Below are positions 1 through 12,931 of a stretch of 64,000 bases of DNA, in pieces. Made by a program: the position numbers and the translations under genes. Below the pieces are notes generated by a model, which was not told where the DNA came from, ran no database searches, and worked only from the letters and a program-made list of their open reading frames with translations. Where the stretch lies: NCBI GenBank assembly GCA_002794785.1, contig NBBA01000010.1:1550001-1614000 (forward strand), given 5' to 3'. The DNA is from Coniferiporia sulphurascens. Lineage: Eukaryota; Basidiomycota; Agaricomycetes; Hymenochaetales; Hymenochaetaceae. Each line of letters starts with the position of its first letter. The stretch's first letter is position 1.

Positions 1-1200
1 CGCTTGCGTTTTTATTAATTGACACATGGACTTGCAGGAAGCCAGAGAAGAATTGGCCACTTGAGATCCACAAAAGGTCAATTTAGAGCCCTTAATACTA
101 GAGGAAGTAAGGCACGCACAGACTCCACAATGTAACGTCCGGGCATACTATGAAATCATCAGCACATTCCCCTGACAAAGTATACTCCGTGCGACTCACA
201 CTGTCCTGATGGGCAAAGGCCGAGTCAAGTCACGTCTCGGAATATCAATCATGCGACGTACCTCCCGAACGCTGCAGTTTAAAAGCTCAGCAATCGGATT
301 CACCGATAAAACGAAAAGCTACATACCAAACTGAGCTCTTTGGTTCTCGAGCACCACTGGCTCTGTCAAGGACTTTATGCGACTGCCATAACTGACTGAG
401 AATGCTACCGAGGTCGCATATCTTAAATTGTTATTAAGTGACAGTAGGGTAGACTTTGAAAAGAATATAGGACCTCTTTATGACCCCTGTATAGTTGTCG
501 GGTGCTGCGACAAGGTCGCGCATGAGTATACTTGACTCGAGGGTCTGCACAAGGCGATACGGATGCGCAGCTTTCCCACTCATCCCCATATGCTGGAACT
601 GCGAGTTGCTCAATACATTTTCTTTCATTCCGTTTTCTGAACTGGTGCAGATACCTTCCGCCACTGTCTGTACCGAGGACCATACTGCATACCTAATCCT
701 CGCATATTTCCTGAAAGTATCTCCTGACTGAGATTTGGTAAGCACTCAATATGGATTTCACATAGGTGGCAATAATGTATGTACCCCATAATGTTCCGAG
801 GACGACTTGAGTAGATCTCGCCCTTTTTGTCCAGTAAATCATAGGCCGACTTCGCATCGTTGAGTACTGGGAAGAAATCTTAACGGTTGTATTCATTGTA
901 ACACCAACAAAGGGGGCCCACCGATATTGGGCGTCCGGCCAAGATAAAATGAGATGATCGGGCCTGCAAATTCCGTAAGAAATAACCGAAACAATAGAGC
1001 GATGTGACTTATGGCATACTCTTGTACTCTCGAGACCACTCTACAAATTTCTTCCAGGGCTCAACATCTGGCACTTGTATTCTGTTGTCGCCCAATAAAC
1101 CCGTCGGTGGACCAGGCGGGAGACCGCGGGGCTTCCGTTTAAGCAAGTAAATTATGAATGAAGCGAGTACAACAGTTGTGATGATGATATTGTCCAGCAT
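1..1200 (-). CDS. Cytochrome P450 A, 5' part (gene runs off the left edge)
   Basis: N-terminal half of a microsomal P450, a heme monooxygenase. Nine exons splice in frame (1200-1020, 963-922, 866-785, 727-655, 598-474, 421-327, 271-262, 147-120, 59-36), giving 220 codons. Visible are an N-terminal membrane anchor, the proline hinge LPPGPP, the KKGEIYSSRP segment before helix B, a C-helix GMQYGPRYRQWRK containing the WxxxR-type motif, and VAFSVSYGSRI. The I-helix, ExxR and heme loop lie beyond position 1. Exon borders and protein match P450 J (36.8-39.4 kb), so the two are paralogues. Exon 7 is only 10 nt. The last visible intron starts with GC (GCAAGT) rather than GT. Substrate unknown; no break is seen in the visible part. 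Confidence 0.8.
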
Positions 1201-4200
1201 TGTAGCCGAGAAACCGGTTCAAATTTGTGTGAAGAAAGAGTGTCTGACCTGACCGAGTCCGACTCTGGTGACGAGGCGAGGGGAAGCGAGCTGTGCTTGA
1301 ATCCGGCACGTGCAGGTGATGTGAAGGGTAAGCTGGCAATCTGCGGGCGTACTACGGCGAGTAACCCTAACAGGATACATCGGTCTTCAGCGGCATCAAC
1401 ATCACGCAGAAAAGAACCGAAGTAGTGCCCGGGGAGCTAATATTATGCCTGTGGAAAACCGCGGCGCGCGCAGAGTTATGCATCAATATCATCGATATCG
1501 CTTCATCCAGATAACAAATGAGGTACGGCAAGTTCAGCCGAAGTGGGCAAAATAGGTTCAAGTTCAAGTTGAAAAGTTGCCGCTGCTCTTGCGGAGGAGT
1601 GTCGATCCAGGATCGACCGTACTACAAATGGAAGTGTATATGAACTTAAACTCGGGGCCATGTACGTAAGTGATAGGAGTCAGTGCCGGCCCTGGCAGCT
1701 CCCTACAATTAAATCTGAGGACTTAAGAGTATGGTCCAGGCTTGGTTTCCCGTAGCGGGAACTCGGAAATGTAATGACCAACCACGGGAAAACTATTGCT
1801 CCTCCTAAGGGTCACTTTAAGGGAGTAGCTACTGTTGCGAATCTAGCTTACTATTCCGTTTTTCGTGAACGTTACAGACTGCGGTACGCTGCACGCTCAT
1901 CATATCGGTATCTGTCTCATGGAGTCGCGACCGGGTAAACTTTAAAAAGTACCGTATATTAAAGCTCAGGGAACCTGATATTCTCCGAAGCACAGAGAGG
2001 CGCATAGTAAGCTGGGATAGCAATTTGATTGATTGTGAAGGCAGGCGGACCGTGCGTGTACTCACTACTAACGGACCGTGTCGTCCTGGTATATCTCCGT
2101 GCGGTGTAATTTCATTCATAACATCAATCCATCAACCCTTATTTTCTGATTCAAATCGTAGATGAGAGAAGCACCAATAGTAATAATTTGGCAATCGTCC
2201 AACAATAAAAGACGCGCCTATCAGGCATACAAACAGTAATTCCAACAACAACAGTAGAGAATACAATACACATACAGAATAGCCGACATCAACCCCGTTC
2301 GCAGTCTGCTCGGCCTCCGACACAAACTCCAGCGTACTTATCGCAGATAACAAATGCCTGTATACATCCATTCATTTGACACGGACAGTGCAAAGCTCCG
2401 TAGGAAGATCTGGTTAGCCTTGGTGCCCTACACAGCGCCCAGGGATTGGTCGATGAGTGAGGCGTTGGGAGGGTTGTATCCGTACACCTTGCTATCCTGT
2501 TGATAGAAGACGTTAGCCAGCGCTCAGCGCTCAGTAAGGGGGAGTCTGATGGCAGATGCTGCACGGAGGAAAAGACTAACCTCAAACCTGGCTCCATCCG
2601 CTATAGACCCTGATGTCGAGGGTGCTTTCCCGGTAATGAGCGTGCCGCCCTGAAAAGCCGCCAGGAGTTCATTAGTATTTACGTTTCCGCACACGGAGAA
2701 CAAAGAATAAAGTTTGCGAGTAACGCACCGCGACCTGCGTTTTGCTCGCGCCTGCGGACGATTGCTTCGACGGGCGCGAGCGGATTTCGGACATGCGAAA
2801 TTCCGAGCCATCGCCCAGGCTTTTGCTGTCCGCATCTCGTATGTTCAGTCTTTTGAGTTCAGGAACGAAAAACAACGAGTCCCACGAGTATAGTTAAGTT
2901 TTATTCCGATTCGGATAAGAAAGCGTAGAAATGGATCTCGTGAGCTTCGGAAAGATGGCGCCGCAAACTCGACTGCGGATGACTCACGTTGCGAGAAGGG
3001 AATTGGCGTAGACTATTAAGTAGAAGTGAATAAAAGTCCTATTACTCGACGGCGTGAGAAAAAAAGCAGTGGTACGCACGTTTGGAGACAACCTCGTATA
3101 TCGAAAGGTAGGCTAGACTAGTGCCTGTGAGGGCAGATGACTGTGTCGAAGTAGTCACGAAAAGCGAAGTAAGCTGTCTCGAATTGAGTTCAGAGGAGAT
3201 ATGATAATTACGCAAGCGACAACGGCAACGTCCGTCAAGCTTTGAGTAAAAAAAAATATTATTAAGACAAACTTCTGACAGAGAACTAGAGAGGGAACTC
3301 GGAAGTACCTTGTCAGCATTCCGATATTGACGGCGAAGAAGATAAGCCGGTTAATGAGTCGGTTCGTCCTGCTTGAAAAGTGCGTCAGACTTGTTCAAAG
3401 GGATCGCTACTATGGGCTGAACAACAGGGGGGCAAAGTTGATAAGATCATGATGCCACTCACTTAGAGAACCCAGTACGTTTCGAGTTTAGGTAGTAAGC
3501 AAGCGAGGCAGAGATACTCATGTCGGCAACAATGGCGCTGGAAAGACCGGTGGAAGATACGACCTACACAAGAGGATATTGACTTTTAATCAGTACGCCG
3601 TTTATGATGAGAATATTCAAAAAAAGGACGAGGCGCATGGTAGTAGCGACATACATAAATTGTGTGGCCGAAATTCGCGAAGTCTCTGTCTACAACACTA
3701 AAAATGGAAAAATGCGTTAATTATGTGAGTGTTACTGGTAGGGATGGGCTGTATATTTATGACTAAAATCACCTTAGAGCATATGTTGCTGGATTCAAGA
3801 AACGTTAGGATTAAAATGCGCGCCGAACGCTACAGAACCGATACGTACCAATATTGAACGCTGTAAATCAATTTTCCATAGATTTGCACTTTGGTCAGAT
3901 TCGATGCTAACTCTTAAAGTAATTTGTCATACAAAAGCTGCACAGCCCGAAGAATCCCTGTATATCTATCAGTACGGAGTGTAAAATGATGGCCAATTTG
4001 TTTTACGCACAATTATGGTTGGGAGATACCACTTGTAATCGCTTACTGAAATTCGTGGCCAAGGTGTCAGCTTCCCTCAAAACAAGAACGAGTCAGCATA
4101 TTGCTTGCCTATCCACACGCGCCACATGAAGAAGATTCTGACTAAAGCTTCTACGACGGCCTGAAATTACAAAGCCTCAGTATACAGAATTCCGCCGGCA

Positions 4201-7200
4201 ACCGTGAGAGAACATTCACTGACCGTTATAAGAAGAGTTATCTGTCATTTGCGCGCGTGCATAAACTCCGGTTAATCCTTGTTTATCTTATACACACCAC
4301 CATTACTGAACCACATACATCGAGACTCCTAAAAATACTCATGAGTAAGGAAGACGGATATATAAATGGCGGAGACATGCCAGATAGAACTTGCGAGTGC
4401 CTCGGGATTTCCCCAGTTCAATATCACATAATGATATAGGGCATGCGACCCGAATACAGAGTGAAGGAATTCAAGGCACCTTAGTGGTATTCAGCACTAC
4501 CCTCAAACTTCATTAGAGGAGTACATTTGCTCTTACCAGACTACAGCAACCTTTTGTTTTTAATACCACATTTGTTACTCTTGTCAGAACTTTGCGGGGA
4601 TCCAACCGGAATAAAACAAAATAAACTCTCACAAGAGCGCGGAGCTTCCGTGAATCCGTTGGGTAGCGCGAGTAATACAACCATGTCTGTAACGTTGTTA
4701 TGCCGAGGAGGCTATCAGAAAAGCAGGTATCGAAAACGGCGCTCAGCAACCCAAATTGCAATACAATACGGTAAGATAATCTGACTTACCCTATGGCCGT
4801 TAGGACGCCGATGTACAATGCACCGAAAGAAGGCTTCAGATCGAACTGCGGAAGAGCCGGAGGTCCTCCAGACGACATGACTCTAGGCCGAGGAGGTAGG
4901 GAATACTCGTTCCGTTGCCGTATTGAATGTCTGCTGCGCGGTCCGATGAATACAGGGTCGCCAGGTAGGGCGGCGTCCGAGAGATTTGTGGATACGCACG
5001 AAGGCCAGGCGTACAATCCAGCCGAGGACACTAACAAGGGCGCCTTAAGACTACTTGCTTTACGCCCCCGGATTTCTTGGGGAAGGCACGCCCGAGAACG
5101 CCGCAGATTATGTCTTGCGCTTCGGCTAGGTACATGATTATCGCCGCATCATTTGCGTGGTTCATCAACATTCTCGCTGTACACAACAAGATATGGATCA
5201 ACCTTGGACCAATCTTCACGAAGTGTAACAGTTCGAGACATCGACGTCGGCAAAAATGTGGGAAAAATATCGGAGATGAGCACGAATAAGCCTGTTCTTG
5301 AGGATAATATGAGTTAAAAACAGAGTTGACAGTTAGGTTTGAGGAACCGCCAGATGTGAAGAAGTCATGTCTCTATATCGGTCGTCAGGTGTACAGATGA
5401 AAAGCGCGGGACCATACCGAGAAATGAATAGTGTGCATCTGATATCGCTCAGCGCCACGCAAAGTCCGCCAAATTGTGTGGAATTTCGGAGGTGGACACA
5501 TGCGTACAATGCAAGTCAGTGCGACTGACATCTCTTGGTATCGACTGACCAGTCCGCAGTCGTGCGTGCATCAAAGCCTTTCCTTGTTTTCTCATAATGT
5601 TTCAATTGTACTGTATCGAGATTTTTCGAGCGCTTTGATAGTCGTCGGCAAAGCGTAACGCGGCGCCAAACTGGTCATTAAACAGGAGAAATGACCCCGG
5701 ACACCCGGTTGCAGCTCATAAGTTATATTTATGATTATTTGTAATCTATAAATTCGTTTATGTTTAAAGTATTTGGAACTCACTAAGGGCCGAGGCTATC
5801 TCGATCCCACGCCAGGGTCACGCAAGTCTGGATGCCTGTTGGTCCCAGTAAAAGGGAGACAGAAACTCCAAACTAAGTGAATGAATGATTCAGATCCCGA
5901 TCGGCGCCGCCGTTACGCCACCGTATCACTCAGGCTCGAGAGCGGGGACGAACATGCATATGTCGGATTTTGTATCCAGCCAGGACGCCAATGGATAACG
6001 GCTAATGACTTTACATCAAGAGCCTTTGCTCAGAGTAGCAATTTGCAAGCTTGAATGCCATCCATCGAGATTGATTGTAACGAAGAACTTGAAAGAGTTT
6101 GGAGCACTTCAAGTCGCTTCTCTTTTGTTATGCAGATACATAACCACTCGCCTATCATTGGGGGCACTCTGGCTGAAAGTCTCTCTATGAACGTAACGAC
6201 AGTCCGATGCACGCCTTGACTTTGCGCCCAAACTCTCTTTGACATTGATCCAATATGTCTCCGGTTTCTCCTTCTTTCTAGGAACGATATCAGTGAACCG
6301 GGTCCTATACCTGAGCTAACAGCGTCCGACGTAGAGCTGATGGAGAAGAACGACCGCGCAATTGCATGTATGTTAATGGAGGATAGCGAGCCTCCGCAGT
6401 GTACGGGTCATATTCCACGACTGAAGGAAGATGCAATGCACTGATAGATGCTCCCAGGGTTGCCAGTAACGTATATTTCTTACGAGGGTCTCCCGCTGCC
6501 CAAGTACCCTTGTTTTAACCCGCTATCTGAATGAATTGAACGACTGAATAACGACCAGAATGCCACTAACCCATGCGCCCAAGCCAGAGCGCACATTACT
6601 ATTCGTATCTCCTCGATCTAGATCTTAAAGACTAGGTCCATATTTCGTATCAGCATTATGCCTTCCTTTGAAAGGAAAAACATCCGATCGACGGCACGAA
6701 CGATAGGAACATGCGCCACCGTTGTTGCTCCGCCCCTTAGGTCCGTTTTGCGGCCCCGTAAGATAGAAGGTAAAGATATTGCCAAGGCTAAGTATCCGCG
6801 GCCCAAAGGCCTTGAACAGCTCCTTCCACAGCTTGAGAACGACGGTACCAATTACGGCATATATTGGTACACGCCTCAGGGCCATCTTTCATCATTTTCA
6901 AAAAGCTCGATCCAACCAGGATTTTGGCTATACGGAATGAACAGGACAATCAGCCTTCCTGCCTAGTACGATCTGACCGGATTTTGTCCTGAGAATCGTT
7001 TTCCGCGAATTTCTGATTATTCGACCCGAGTTTAATCCAGGCACAATCGTGTGGTGGCTAGGGTGGTTTGAGAGGAGCGCAAAAATCCGGTGATTCTCAC
7101 CTTCTAATCTACATGATCTCGGGACTACACGAGTTTCCAATTCGCTTAAGGTTATAATCATTAGATTGGACAACGACCGTGCATAACAGGCACTAGTACT

Positions 7201-7570
7201 ATTAATTCTGTGGTTTCGGCGTCAAGAAAATATATGTAAATCCCTTCTGTAGCGACGATCTTGGCGATCCTGACCGACCCTGGATCAGGCGTATGTTGTG
7301 CAACCATGATGCTCATGTCATTTCCCACCATAGGTATCGAGAGGCCAAAAAAGTCATATAAATATTGGCACAGTGAAAGGGTACAGGCGACTCTACATGT
7401 ACAGCTTTACGCATCTATCTCCCCACGTGCAATTTGGACATTCAAATACATACACTCAATATTGCCATTTGTTCAGCACCACACATCAACAACCACAGAG
7501 TTCAGACTTGAAAACAGGAGCCGTAGCCTCAGGCACTTCCCGGGCCCCGTGATATTCCCCGATAGGGGCC
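1201..7570. other. Gene-free stretch, 6.4 kb
   Basis: No protein family could be recognised on either strand. Open frames here are short (up to about 115 codons), overlap on both strands and lack recognisable motifs. There are no evident tandem arrays, terminal repeats or transposase motifs. It may be a decayed transposon or an old gene relic, but nothing in the sequence decides that. Confidence 0.5.
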
Positions 7571-9343
7571 TTACTTGCGCCGGACCGCATCGGTGACTGC
7601 GTATTTCCCGGATTTATTCTTGTAGAACAGCACGTCGCCTGCATCACATCAAAACAATCAGGACAGGGCGCTCCGAGAGTTCCGGCGAAATGATCCAGGG
7701 AATCAGGACTCACCCTCGTCCTCTACGAACTGGCACTCGTTATACGTCTTCCACAGCGCCTTGAAAACGGGCTCGTCCGATCGGCGATAGTGCTCGCCAA
7801 TGAAGCGCTGCAGATATCCCGTCGCCTCTTCACCATGGTCTAAAGGCGGATAAAATTAGCTTTCATTTTTCCACCCTATACAGTGCTGTGCATATAACGA
7901 CTTACAGAAGGGCATTTGCGGGAAGAAGTGGTGAACAACGTGATAGTGAGCCACTAAATTTGTAGAAGTGATCAGCAAGGTTGACAAACGATCCGCGAAG
8001 GTAGCACACACCATCATGCAGGAGGAAGCGCCCTTGCCAGCCAAGGAAGTCTCGGTCTACAGTTGCGGCGGCGCCTCTCTGGAAGTTCCATTTTCCCTCG
8101 CGGTAGTGGGGAAGCTCGGCACTAGTGTGATGAAGCTAAGATGAAACGTTAGCTTAGTCGCCAATAATGTATAGCCAAAGGGAAAGCGGAGGAAGAGAGA
8201 CGGACATAAGTGATCATGATGAACCAATGTGTGACGCATAACCAGGGGATACCGTAGTATTTGGTGACCGACCAGAAGCCGTAGATGGTGCACGCTCTAA
8301 CCGTCAATGCGACCATCGCAAGCATGCCGATGTCAGACGCTATGACTGCATTGCGCTGCGCTGCGTTGAACAGGATTGCGTTCGCTGAAGGATAGTCCCC
8401 AGTTAGTAATTGCTTCCCTCATTGAAGAAGTTCGGAAGCGTGAGCCGAAGAGCGACTAACGGTTCAAGTGATTTGTCCATTTCGGGTAGCGCTTCTGGCC
8501 TGACACGTTGAATATTAAGTACGCGGGGAAGGCCAAAAGCTGCTGCCGGATGAGCATCATAAGAGTCCAAATTGGTGTATCTCCAAAGTATTCAGAATAA
8601 TCAAATTCCTCGCTGTCTTGCGTAGGTATGCCGAGGTCCGACCTCGTCTTCGGGATATATCTGACATCTCTCTAAATTAGTGACAAGATCACCGAAGCCG
8701 ATTAATTTAACCCACACTTCATCTTTCTCCATGGAAGCATGGTTCGCATGGTGACGGTGGTGGACAATCTTCCAGCTGAAGTATGGTGTCCAAAGGAAAG
8801 TGTGCAAAACGAATCCTAGGGCATCGCAGACCTTGCTGGACGCCGAAAACGCACCATGACCGCACTGATTTGCAATCCATTATCATTTCCCAGTCTATAC
8901 CGCAGAACACAAATCAGCATACCTCGTGTCCAATGACCCAAACTCCAGTAAAGACAAGGCCCTTTATCGGCATAAGTTGAATGCACGGGACGATACTATG
9001 AGCATCCACTTTACCTGGAACCACCAGCTACAAAGAGAACAAGGAAAGCTGGTCAGGGCACATAACGACAGATAGAGATGACTGCGACTAACTAGGCCAA
9101 CCAAGAGACCGAACGTCCGACAATGGCTATGCTCTCGAACGCAACGCCTTCCTCGGAAAGACGCGCAAAGAAAGGATCAATGTAAGTAGCAGCCCACCAG
9201 AGCAAGGCAGCGATGGCAAAGTCCCGCAACAGATAGACCGAAGTTCGAAGTCCGTTCCGCTGGAACAAATGCGGAGGTATGGCGCTCCGTATTTCTGCCA
9301 TCGAATGGGCCAGAGGAGCAAACGTCTCAGGAGTGACGGTCAT
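7571..9343 (-). CDS. FAD2/delta-12-type membrane fatty acid desaturase B
   Basis: Membrane di-iron fatty acid desaturase of the FAD2 (oleate delta-12) superfamily, which also contains acetylenases, conjugases and hydroxylases; acts in the ER on acyl lipids. Spliced protein about 402 residues, normal for the family. N-terminal signature [20 protein letters not shown]. Histidine box 1 HECGH (near residues 97-101), box 2 [15 protein letters not shown], box 3 [12 protein letters not shown] near the C terminus. Several hydrophobic spans. It stops at 7571-7573. Splicing is frame-consistent throughout; a codon split by intron 1 makes the Cys of CWWFQ. Intron positions match desaturase O at 55.8 kb, so they are paralogues. 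The residue after HECGH is Gly where typical fungal FAD2 has Gln. Divergent from P450 C. Regioselectivity cannot be read from sequence. Confidence 0.88.
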
Positions 9344-10622
9344 CGTTGGAGAGCTGTCTGCAACGAGTGTGGGCTTGAATGGTCGTTGAAGAGATATCGA
9401 GGCCTCCTTTTGAGTGCCTTGGCTCCTTCCGAAACGGCTTGATGGTCTGGAAAGCCTAAATGATTTAAATCTCAGTGGAAGCCGTCATCACACGGTGTAA
9501 GACCCTTTTGGTTTCCTTCAGAATTTAATGCATGTTATTCATTTTAGGCCGGCTCCTCCGAAAGTCGCACGAGCATCCCTCATGCGTAATGTCACGTTTG
9601 GAAGGCTCTTCTGAAGTTCTTTGGCCTTCGCCATTTTGGGAAACGCGCCGGCGAGTTGCAAGAACCCATCAATCACAACCGTGAACAAGATCAAAAAGCG
9701 AGGCAGTCCCTTTCGAGTAATAAAAACCGTGGCGCGGGCCTGATTCCCTCCGGCTGGAATGGAACTCTCGTTGCACCGCTTTAGGTGACTCTGGCCTCGC
9801 TGGCGCTGTGCGAGCGTCACGGTAGCAGAAGGTGGAAATCGAAAAGGAAGATGAAGAAGCACCCGATCAAGCTACACATGCCTTCAGGGAAACGTGACCG
9901 AGAGAAGAAGCAGGTGTACTGATAGCAACTGAGTCCAGGACTAAGGTCCAAGAAGATCCAAGGGTTTTAATGCATATGATATGCATATGATATGTATACA
10001 AGAAGAAGGCTTGCCTTTGAAATGCGGGAACGGGTCGACATGAGAAAAACGAGGGTCCTCGGTAGACAAAGATTGCGAAGTTGTCGGCGTTCGCTTTGAT
10101 ATATGGCAATTGTGAGGAAGCTGCTACTCACACGTTGGCGCCGTGGGACAACGGAAAAGTCTTTCTAGTCGCTTACGTACTTCGAACCCACGCTAGCCGG
10201 CACGTGAATATATGTACGTAATCGGCGAACACCGAATATCCTATCAGTGTTCCCTCTTTTGATCTGGATTTCGTATGAGCCTCCGTACTCTGCCTCTTTG
10301 TCTTATCCAAAGTGGTACCAGTTCTCAATTAAAGGTTCCGACCCTAGTCTAAGGGCTGTGCTTGAATCCACTATTTGTCCCGCCGGTATCTATGCATTCT
10401 GTGGCTTGCATGGGCGGTAATAGATTATCTTCTCCGAGGACCCAGGGGTGCACTATTTCCAAAAAATCTCCCGCATTCACTTGCGGAACGGCGCACCAGC
10501 ACGGAGCTATTACTACTTATCGAAGATACAAGAAGGGTCTCAGGGAAGGACCGTTGTGTTTCGTGATTAGTAATGATTTCCACATCATAACATCACTTAA
10601 CATGAAGTCCGGGGTCACTTCC

Positions 10623-10670
10623 GTGCTTGTTGTTTTTGTGCTTGTCGGTTTCCTGTGCTTGTCGGTTTTA
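10623..10670. repeat. Three imperfect tandem copies of GTGCTTGT-GGTTT unit
   Basis: GTGCTTGT occurs at 10623, 10638 and 10655, each followed by a T-rich stretch, so the period is 15-17 bp. It lies directly upstream of the probable TATA box and start codon of P450 C. It may be a promoter element or simple-sequence slippage. Confidence 0.5.
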
Positions 10671-10673
10671 TAC
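10666..10673 (+). promoter_or_regulatory. Possible TATA box of P450 C
   Basis: TTTTATAC sits about 38 bp upstream of the ATG at 10711. Only the motif and its position support it. Confidence 0.3.
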
Positions 10674-10710
10674 ACTCCTGCAACTCTTTCCATAACCAAC
10701 ATCACACGTC

Positions 10711-12884
10711 ATGGCCCTCTACCTCGCCGCTGGAGTTTCCGTGCTAGCTGCTGCATTCCTTCTGCTCCTTGCATTTTCTGTGAAGTCGAAGTCGCAGGCA
10801 AAGCTATCGCCACCCGGACCGCCCCCGAGTTTCATTTTCGGTAATGCTCTACAACTGTCCAAGATTCGACCGTGGTTACTCCTTGCACACTGGGGACACA
10901 CCTATGGTAAGCCACATATAAACAACCGCTTTAAATTATTCTTTCCTAATTGGACATTCACAGGTGATATAATGTTAATGCGCGTTTTTCGGCGTGCTTT
11001 CATAATTTTGAACTCATACGAGGCTGCAACGGAGCTGCTAGAAAAGCGATCGTCCATATACTCTGAACGTCCCACAAGGAATATGGCATTGATGTAAAGA
11101 ACCTCCCCCTGTTACTGTTCGAGATACTGAGGTGATGAGGACAGGAGCGGATTCGGAAAGGCACTGCTTTTCATGAATGATGGAGAAGCTGTCCGGCAAA
11201 CAAGAAAGTTCATGCACAGCGAGCTGAATCCGCGCCGCATTGTGAACCACCGCCCTTTACAGGAGGACGTGGCGAGGCGTATGGCTCTCCGTTTTCTAAA
11301 CGGCGAGCATTCACTCACTGATAACTTACGCCTGTGCGTTTAACTCACCCAATTGTTAACACCTGACCAGTTTTGATGCGTTGCCTTCTTAGATCTGCAT
11401 CAACGAGCTTACTGAGAATCACTTACGGCTACCACATTGAGAGTGTGCAGGACCCTCTTTTATTATTGGCAGAAGATGTGATGAGCAGCCTCGCGGATGT
11501 GGTCACCCCGAACCGATACCTAGTCGACGCATTGCCGATACGTGAGTGTACATTCTTCTGTGACCTCACTCGATTCTAAAAAAAGAATGTTCAGTGAAGC
11601 ACTTCCCGAAATGGTTCCCGGGATGTGGCTTTCAGCAAATAGCGAAAGAACGGAAGGCCACGCTTGAAAAGTTCATGGAGCTTCCCTTTGATGGAGTGCG
11701 CAGACAAATGGTCTGGCCAGTGACTCTATTAAAGCGAGGCCCATTCTGACGAAGCTTTAGAAAGAAGGCACTGCAATCTCGTCCTTCACTTCCGAACTGC
11801 TCGAGAACCAGAAATTCACCAATAAAGAACTTGACATCTTGAAGTGGACTGCTGGAGGAATCTACGCAGGTACGCGCGTTTTCATGAATTGTCCCAGCCC
11901 CTTGAACTTACGGGGATCCATTAAAACCTAATAGCTGGATTTGACACGGTAGTTCTTTATTTCAAGGGAGTTCTGCCGTTACTTACAGATGTTTGCAGAC
12001 TTACAGCACGCTCATGTCATTCTTCCTCGCGACCCTCCTGCATCCTGAAGTTCAAATTAAGGCCCAGGAAGAGCTGGATAGGGTTGTCGGCCAAGACTCA
12101 CTCCCCTCTTTCAAGGATAGAGAGCGCTTGCCGTACATAGAGGCCATTCTAAAGGAACTCATTCGGTGGAATCCGGCCACTCCGCTAAGTATGTGTTTTC
12201 CCCACCAGTCTGAAGAAACGAACGTGGGCAAGCTAACAAGCACCTGTACGGATCAGTCAGTCGCAGGGTAACGGTCGATGACGAATACAAAGGCTTCCAT
12301 ATTCCAGCAAAGATCGCTGTCACGGTGAATGTTTGGTAGGATGTCCCAAGTATTTAGGGTTCTTCTACTCTGACTTCTCCTTCGCCGTCGCGCTCAGGAC
12401 ATTGACACACGACGAAACCTTGTATCCAGACCCCATGACATTCGACCCCGATCGGTTTATCCCTAAGGCAGGAGGGGGCGAGGCGTCCATCCCTCCAGAC
12501 CCACGTTTATCTGCCTTTGGGTTTGGTCGACGGTCAGTACAACCCGTCCGAGTTTCACGAAAGGCCGGCGCTGAACATTAATATGTAAAGGAGGTGCCCG
12601 GGAGAGTATATCGCCGACGCGTTTCTGTACATCGTCGTCGCCACAACACTGGCGGTTTTCCGCATCGTACCGGAGATCGATGACGACGGAAAACCTATCA
12701 TCCCCACTGTTGAATACTCAACCGGTGCAGTCAGGTTTGTAGTCGTCTTTCGATTCTTGGTGTTTTCTTCTTCGGATACATTACTAAAGGACGCTCCTGT
12801 AGCCACCCCGCTCCGTTCAAGTGCCGCGTAGAGCCACGATCCTCAGCCGCAGCCAAGCTGGTCAGAGATGCAACAGAAAACTAA
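10711..12884 (+). CDS. Cytochrome P450 C, complete, 510 aa
   Basis: Microsomal P450 monooxygenase. Twelve exons: 10711-10906, 10964-11093, 11145-11333, 11393-11541, 11595-11710, 11761-11869, 11935-11948, 11999-12188, 12257-12335, 12398-12532, 12591-12734, 12803-12884. They sum to exactly 511 codons including the stop. N-terminal membrane helix, then hinge SPPGPP; I-helix AGFDTT, whose AGFDT comes from a 14-nt micro-exon; K-helix KELIR (ExxR); PDRF; heme loop FGFGRRRCPG with its Cys. All catalytic landmarks are present, so it is predicted functional. The same intron plan recurs in P450s G, H and I, marking one duplicated clade. It resembles the O-methylsterigmatocystin-oxidoreductase-like P450s common in mushrooms; substrate unknown. 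Its 3' end converges on hydrolase D with only 47 bp between the stop codons. Confidence 0.92.
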
Positions 12885-12931
12885 CTTGTATCCCAATCAA
12901 ACTGCCTTTAGACCTATTCCGACACATCCAA

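Larger units (their letters stand above)
9344..10710. other. Divergent intergenic region between desaturase B and P450 C
   Basis: No gene recognised. B reads left and C reads right from here, so it probably holds both promoters. It contains a short repeat ATGCATATGAT-ATGCATATGAT near 9970-9995 and an imperfect tandem repeat close to the start of C. Frames of 107 codons (9539-9862, -) and 160 codons (10362-10844, +) show no family signature. Confidence 0.5.
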
